Part shown: positions 33,812-37,457 of the stretch, one piece after another
Layout of the letters: the number at the start of each line of letters is the position of its first letter
How positions within the stretch are numbered: position 1 is the first letter of the stretch
Assembly: GCF_944384735.1 (NCBI RefSeq)
Contig: NZ_CALWUN010000021.1
Location: 1-37,457 of the forward strand
DNA from: an uncultured Agathobaculum sp.
Lineage (GTDB): Bacteria > Bacillota > Clostridia > Oscillospirales > Butyricicoccaceae
Direction: 5' to 3'
Length of the DNA stretch: 37,457 bases
Notes under the pieces: model-generated
The model's database searches: none
What the model saw: only the letters and a program-made list of their open reading frames with translations
What the model was told of the DNA's origin: nothing
Program-made: the position numbers and the translations under genes

Positions 33812-34148
33812 GTACTCGCTCGCGCACATCGGCATCAACGCTGCCAACGCGGCAGAAGCGCAGCAAGCCGCCGAAATGTTCCAGACGCTGTTCGGCTTTG
33901 CCGTCAAGGAGGGCAGCAGCTCGTTCTTTGCGGGCGACATCGAACTGATGAAGCAGCCGTACATGGGTCGCAACGGCCATATTGCCATCGGCACGCCGGA
34001 TGTCCCGGCCGCCAAGGCCGAACTGGAAGCGCGCGGCTACACCTTCAACGACACCACCGCCAAATTCCGGGCGGATGGTACCCTGAACGCCATCTACCTG
34101 ACCGGTGAGATCTGCGGCTTCGCCATCCATCTGGTCGGCAAGCAGTGA
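33804..34148 (+). CDS. VOC-family (glyoxalase-fold) small protein in the uronate operon
   Basis: A 114-residue single-module vicinal-oxygen-chelate protein. LAHIGINAANAAEAQQAAEMFQ is the typical first beta-alpha unit with its His, then GHIAIGTPDVPAAKAELEARGY forms the second half. Possible metal ligands are the His residues in AHIGI and GHIAIG, plus an acidic residue near the C-terminus. Its ATG overlaps the end of eda by 8 bases and kdgK follows after 36 bases, so it is made with the KDG/KDPG enzymes. Its function is unknown. Possible roles are handling a keto-deoxy sugar acid isomer or detoxifying a reactive aldehyde; neither is shown by the sequence. Confidence 0.8.
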   Translation: MAEYSLAHIGINAANAAEAQQAAEMFQTLFGFAVKEGSSSFFAGDIELMKQPYMGRNGHIAIGTPDVPAAKAELEARGYTFNDTTAKFRADGTLNAIYLTGEICGFAIHLVGKQ

Positions 34149-34184
34149 CCTTCCACCAACCTACGGAACACGGAGGATTTGAAT

Positions 34185-35210
34185 ATGAAAATCGTAACCT
34201 TTGGCGAACTGATGGTCCGTCTCCAGCCGTACAACTATGAGCGCTTCGTGCAGGCTGACCATTTGGAATTTTCCTTTGGCGGCGGCGAAGCCAATGTCGC
34301 CGTCTCGCTGGCAAACTACGGTCTGGACGCGGCGTTTGTCACCAAGCTGCCTGCACATGCGATCGGTCAGGCGGCGGTCAACTCGCTGCGCCGCTACGGC
34401 GTCGACACCAGCATGATCACCCGCGGCGGCGACCGCATCGGCATCTATTACAACGAAAAGGGCGCGTCCCAGCGCGGCTCGGTCTGCATCTATGACCGCG
34501 CGCACTCTGCCATTCAGCAAGCGACCACCGCAGACTTCGACTGGAACAGGATTTTTGAAGGCGTCGACTGGTTCCACTTCACCGGCATCACGCCGGCGCT
34601 CGGCGCCAATGTGGTCGAGATCTGCCGCGAGGCGTGTCAGGCGGCCAAGGCGCATGGCGTTAAAATTTCCTGCGACCTGAACTACCGTGGCAAGCTGTGG
34701 ACGCGCGAACAGGCACGCGAGGCGATGACCGAGCTGTGCCAGTACGTCGACGTCTGCATCTCCAACGAGGAGGACGCCAAGGATGTATTCGGCATCGAGG
34801 CCGAAGCGACCGATATCTACGCAGGCGAGATCAACCGCGAAGGGTACAAGTCGGTTGCCAAACAGCTGGCGGACAAGTTCGGCTTTGAAAAGGTCGCTAT
34901 CACGCTGCGCGAGTCCCACTCTGCATTTGACAATGGCTGGAGCGCCATGCTGTACGACGTGGCTTCCGGCGAGTACTGCTTCTCCAAGAAGTACGACCTG
35001 CACATCATCGACCGCGTCGGCGGCGGCGACTCGTTCGGCGGCGGCCTGATCTACGCCCTGCTGACCGGCAAAAGCACGCAGCAGGCGGTCGAGTTCGCGG
35101 TCGCGGCTTCCGCGCTCAAGCACTCCATCGAGGGTGACTACAACATGGTCACCGTCGCGGAGGTCGAAAAGCTGGCCGGCGGCGACGGCTCGGGCCGTAT
35201 CCAGCGCTGA
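34185..35210 (+). CDS. kdgK: 2-keto-3-deoxygluconate (KDG) kinase
   Basis: A 341-residue PfkB/ribokinase-family sugar kinase that phosphorylates KDG to KDPG with ATP. Features: FGELMVRLQP at the start, FGGGEANVAVSLA near residue 30, the substrate-site SCDLNYRGKLW, and the C-terminal anion-hole/catalytic motif DRVGGGDSFGGG with the catalytic Asp. GGAGG lies eight bases before the ATG at 34185. With UxaC, UxuB, UxuA and Eda it gives a full route from glucuronate to central metabolism. It is the last gene of the operon. Confidence 0.94.
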   Translation: MKIVTFGELMVRLQPYNYERFVQADHLEFSFGGGEANVAVSLANYGLDAAFVTKLPAHAIGQAAVNSLRRYGVDTSMITRGGDRIGIYYNEKGASQRGSVCIYDRAHSAIQQATTADFDWNRIFEGVDWFHFTGITPALGANVVEICREACQAAKAHGVKISCDLNYRGKLWTREQAREAMTELCQYVDVCISNEEDAKDVFGIEAEATDIYAGEINREGYKSVAKQLADKFGFEKVAITLRESHSAFDNGWSAMLYDVASGEYCFSKKYDLHIIDRVGGGDSFGGGLIYALLTGKSTQQAVEFAVAASALKHSIEGDYNMVTVAEVEKLAGGDGSGRIQR

Positions 35211-35228
35211 TCACACGATCTGATTGCG

Positions 35229-35435
35229 GCTGGTATCCGCGCAGACCTGAACGCACCCGCAAACCCGATGGGGTAACGGGCTGCGCGGCTGCCCCGCGCC
35301 ACGCCCACGCTGCATATCCTTGTAGACAGCTAACGTGCGGAATAGGCATCCTTCCGCTGGGTCTGTTCCCCACGCCCACGCTGCCACCCATCCCGTCTTC
35401 ATCCAGCGAAAAGCCGCCCGTCGGGCGGCTTTTTT
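35229..35435 (+). ncRNA. Possible structured RNA ending in an intrinsic terminator (family unknown)
   Basis: The gap after kdgK folds well on paper. Hairpin 1: CCGCGCAG (35237-35244) pairs with CTGCGCGG (35281-35288), with CCCG/CGGG and ACCC/GGGT stacked inside and an 11-base bulge. Hairpin 2: AGAC (35324-35327) with GTCT (35361-35364), and GCGGAA (35337-35342) with TTCCGC (35352-35357). Each hairpin is followed by an identical 15-base segment, CCACGCCCACGCTGC (35299-35313 and 35370-35384). GCTGG (35229-35233) could close on CCAGC (35403-35407). No known family is recognised and no separate promoter is evident, so it may be a 3' UTR of the uronate operon. Confidence 0.35.
35409..35435 (+). 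terminator. Terminator of the hexuronate operon / candidate RNA
   Basis: AAAAGCCGCCCG paired with CGGGCGGCTTTT, a tight loop and a T6 run (35430-35435). Strong rightward intrinsic terminator. Confidence 0.92.
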
Positions 35436-35455
35436 GCGCAGTGCAAGCAGAACAT

Positions 35456-35484
35456 TTGTTTTCTCCGCCGGTTTATGCTATACT
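35456..35484 (+). promoter_or_regulatory. Promoter of the UvrD/PcrA helicase gene
   Basis: TTGTTT (35456-35461), a 17-base spacer, and TATACT (35479-35484) preceded by TGC (extended -10). Transcription would start near 35491, about 28 bases before the ATG. Confidence 0.75.
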
Positions 35485-35518
35485 GATGTTGACTTTGAAA
35501 AACGAAACGAGGTACCCC

Positions 35519-37457
35519 ATGGAACCGACCAAATTCGACCTGAAATACGCCGCCGTGCGGCGTGCGATCATTGAGCAGCGCTTCTCGCGCCTCAACGACC
35601 GCCAGCGCGAAGCGGTGTTCGCCACCGAAGGCCCGCTGCTCATCCTCGCGGGCGCGGGCAGCGGCAAGACGACCGTACTCATCGACCGCATCGTCAACAT
35701 CCTGCGCTTTGGGCAGGGGCTGACGAGCGACTTTGCGCCCGAGGGCGCGACCGAGGCCGACCTGCTCTTTCTGACCGAATACCTGACCGACCCCAAGCCG
35801 GAAAACCGCGACCATGCCGAGCGCCTGTGCGCGGTCGACCCGGCGCGCCCGTGGCAGGTCATCGCCATCACCTTTACCAACAAGGCCGCGCGCGAGCTGC
35901 GCGAGCGCCTGCACGCCGCGCTGGGCGACCCGGAGGCTGCAGGTGAGGTCTGGGCATATACCTTCCATACCGCCTGCCTGCGTATTTTGCGGCGGTACAA
36001 CGATCTGCTGGGCTTTGACACCCCATTCACCATCTACGACGAGGACGACAAAAAGCGCGTCATCACCAACGTGCTCAAGCAGCTGAACCTCGATCCCAAG
36101 ACCTTCGACCCGCGCACAGTCATCAGCATGATCTCGCGCGCCAAGGACAAGCTGATGACGCCGCGCCAGTTTGCCGCCGACGCCCGCGGCGATTACTTCC
36201 GCGAAAAGGTTGCCGAGGTGTATAAGCTGTACGAAAAGGAGATGCGCCGGGCTTCGGCGCTCGACTTTGACGACATCATCCTGAAAACCGTGCAGCTGCT
36301 GCAAAGCAATCCGGATGTGCTCGAGCTGTACCAGCGGCAGTTCCGCTATGTGCTGGTCGACGAGTATCAGGACACCAACTACGCCCAGTATGTGCTGACC
36401 AGCCTGCTGGCCGGGCATTATCAGAACATCTGCGTGGTCGGCGACGACGACCAAAGCATCTACAAGTTCCGCGGCGCAACGATCACCAACATCCTCGAAT
36501 TTGAGAAGCAGTTCAAAAACGCCAAAACCATCCGGCTCGAGCAGAACTACCGCTCGACCGGCAACATCCTGAGCGCCGCCAACGAGGTCATCCGCAACAA
36601 CGTCGGCCGCAAGGGAAAGGAGCTTTGGACAGACCACGGCGGCGGCTCCAAGATCCACCTGCACCGCTCGGACAGCCAGGAGGGTGAGGCCGCCTATATC
36701 GCGGACACCATCCGCGCGGGCGTCGAACAGGGGCGCCGCTGGGGCGACTTTGCCGTGCTGTACCGCAACAACGTGCTCTCGGACAACATCGCCGCGGCAT
36801 TCATCCGCGCAGGCGTGCCCTACCGCGTGTACAAGGGGCGCGACTTCTTCTCGCGCGCCGAGGTGCGCGACATGTTCGCCTACCTGTGGGTGCTCGAGAA
36901 CCCGGCGGACGAGCTGCGGCTCCGCCGCATCATCAACGTGCCCGCGCGCAAGATCGGCGACAAGTCGGTCGAGACCGCGGCGCAGGCCGCATTGGAAAAC
37001 GGCATGCTGCTCTACGACGTCGTACGCAACGCCTCGCAATTCCCCGCGCTGTCGCGCGGCGCGGCCGCGATGGAAAAGTTCGGCACGATGATGGAAAACC
37101 TGCGGCAGCAGCGTGAGTTCCTGTCGCTGTCCGAGCTGTACGACGAGCTGCTGGGCCAGTCCGGCTACCTGCGCGCGCTGATGGAAAAGGGCGGCGCAGA
37201 GGAGCAGGGGCGCATCGAGCACATCGAGGAACTCAAGTCCTACCTCGTCGACTACGAGGAAAAGGAAGCCATGCCCACGCTGGCCGGCTTTCTGGAAAGC
37301 ATGGCGCTCTACACCGACGCCGACCAGACCACCGAGGACGAGGACGCGGTACTGATGATGACCATGCACGCGGCCAAGGGGCTGGAATTTCCGGTCGTGT
37401 TCCTCGCGGGCATGGAGGACGGGCTGTTCCCCGGCTTCCGCGCGATGGAACGCGAGG
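35519..37457 (+). CDS. pcrA: ATP-dependent DNA helicase UvrD/PcrA (3' end beyond window)
   Basis: The frame is open from the ATG at 35519 to the window edge (646 residues present; the family is about 720-800). Superfamily 1A helicase motifs in order: Q-motif LNDRQREAVFATEGP, Walker A LAGAGSGKTT (near residue 45), Ia TFTNKAARELRERL, II VDEYQDTNYAQY, III VGDDDQSIYKFRGA, IV EQNYRST, and V MTMHAAKGLEFPVVF near the end. About 55 residues lie between Walker A and motif Ia, longer than in E. coli UvrD. It unwinds DNA 3'-5' in repair and in clearing stalled forks. CGAGG lies upstream of the ATG. Missing: motif VI and the C-terminal RNA-polymerase-binding tail. Confidence 0.95.
   Translation, partial: MEPTKFDLKYAAVRRAIIEQRFSRLNDRQREAVFATEGPLLILAGAGSGKTTVLIDRIVNILRFGQGLTSDFAPEGATEADLLFLTEYLTDPKPENRDHAERLCAVDPARPWQVIAITFTNKAARELRERLHAALGDPEAAGEVWAYTFHTACLRILRRYNDLLGFDTPFTIYDEDDKKRVITNVLKQLNLDPKTFDPRTVISMISRAKDKLMTPRQFAADARGDYFREKVAEVYKLYEKEMRRASALDFDDIILKTVQLLQSNPDVLELYQRQFRYVLVDEYQDTNYAQYVLTSLLAGHYQNICVVGDDDQSIYKFRGATITNILEFEKQFKNAKTIRLEQNYRSTGNILSAANEVIRNNVGRKGKELWTDHGGGSKIHLHRSDSQEGEAAYIADTIRAGVEQGRRWGDFAVLYRNNVLSDNIAAAFIRAGVPYRVYKGRDFFSRAEVRDMFAYLWVLENPADELRLRRIINVPARKIGDKSVETAAQAALENGMLLYDVVRNASQFPALSRGAAAMEKFGTMMENLRQQREFLSLSELYDELLGQSGYLRALMEKGGAEEQGRIEHIEELKSYLVDYEEKEAMPTLAGFLESMALYTDADQTTEDEDAVLMMTMHAAKGLEFPVVFLAGMEDGLFPGFRAMERE

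Noticed and set aside
35299-35384. The repeated CCACGCCCACGCTGC as insertion-sequence ends or attachment sites
   Set aside because: They are direct, not inverted, enclose only 56 bases with no gene, and each follows a paired element, so an RNA explanation is better.
35399-37369. 656-codon open frame on the minus strand opposite the UvrD/PcrA gene
   Set aside because: It runs through the clear helicase gene and over its promoter and the preceding terminator; the plus strand carries every SF1 motif.

Overview
The window is about 60% GC chromosomal DNA from an anaerobic, low-motility-gene-density Clostridia member, most like the GC-rich Oscillospirales/Ruminococcaceae gut lineage. The evidence is a Firmicutes-type long GalT, YesM/YesN signalling, a GHKL (AgrC-like) kinase, an [FeFe]-hydrogenase-like sensor, FeoAB and a hexuronate operon. 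No species is named because the sequence alone does not support one. Genes are densely packed, with clear stem-loop terminators between units.

Layout. (1) 1-4.7 kb, signalling: the 3' part of a soluble hydrogenase-like/methyl-accepting sensor (+), then leftward genes for a membrane GGDEF protein, a small Cys-rich protein and an orphan GHKL kinase with a strong promoter and helically phased repeats in its leader. (2) 4.9-7.7 kb, leftward surface-polymer acylation pair: an MBOAT (AlgI-like) gene broken by a one-base frameshift and a DHHW/AlgX-like partner. (3) 7.7-21.8 kb, a large leftward galactose locus. From the upstream end it holds an AraC-type response regulator, a YesM-type kinase, a sugar-binding lipoprotein (a three-component sensor like XylFII-LytS-YesN), an MglB-MglA-MglC ABC transporter, and the complete Leloir set galK-galE-galT-galM. 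MglC carries an unusual soluble coiled-coil extension of about 200 residues. (4) 21.9-24.2 kb, rightward feoA-feoB ferrous iron uptake. (5) 24.2-35.2 kb: uridine phosphorylase (+), a Crp/Fnr-family regulator (-), and a rightward hexuronate operon. That operon holds a GPH-type symporter (frame-disrupted), a GH28 protein, uxaC, uxuA, uxuB-like, eda, a VOC protein and kdgK. (6) 35.2-37.5 kb: a possible structured RNA ending in a terminator, then the 5' part of pcrA/uvrD.

How they work together. Sugar outside the cell would be sensed by the lipoprotein-kinase-regulator trio, imported by MglBAC and funnelled to glucose-1-phosphate through galKETM. Pectin or glucuronide fragments would enter through the symporter, be trimmed in the cytoplasm by the GH28 protein, and pass through UxaC, UxuB, UxuA, KdgK and Eda to pyruvate and glyceraldehyde-3-phosphate.

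Most notable observations. Two TGAC-N4-GTCA palindromes, one before udp and one before the hexuronate operon, sit at exactly the same distance (29.5 bp) from a -10-like hexamer, as expected of a class II Crp/Fnr activator site, and the regulator gene lies between the two units. Three perfect tandem copies of an octamer lie just after the symporter start codon; the gene is out of frame with three copies and would be in frame with two, which looks like a phase-variation switch. A second lesion in a C5 run, plus the algI frameshift, means assembly indels must be excluded first.
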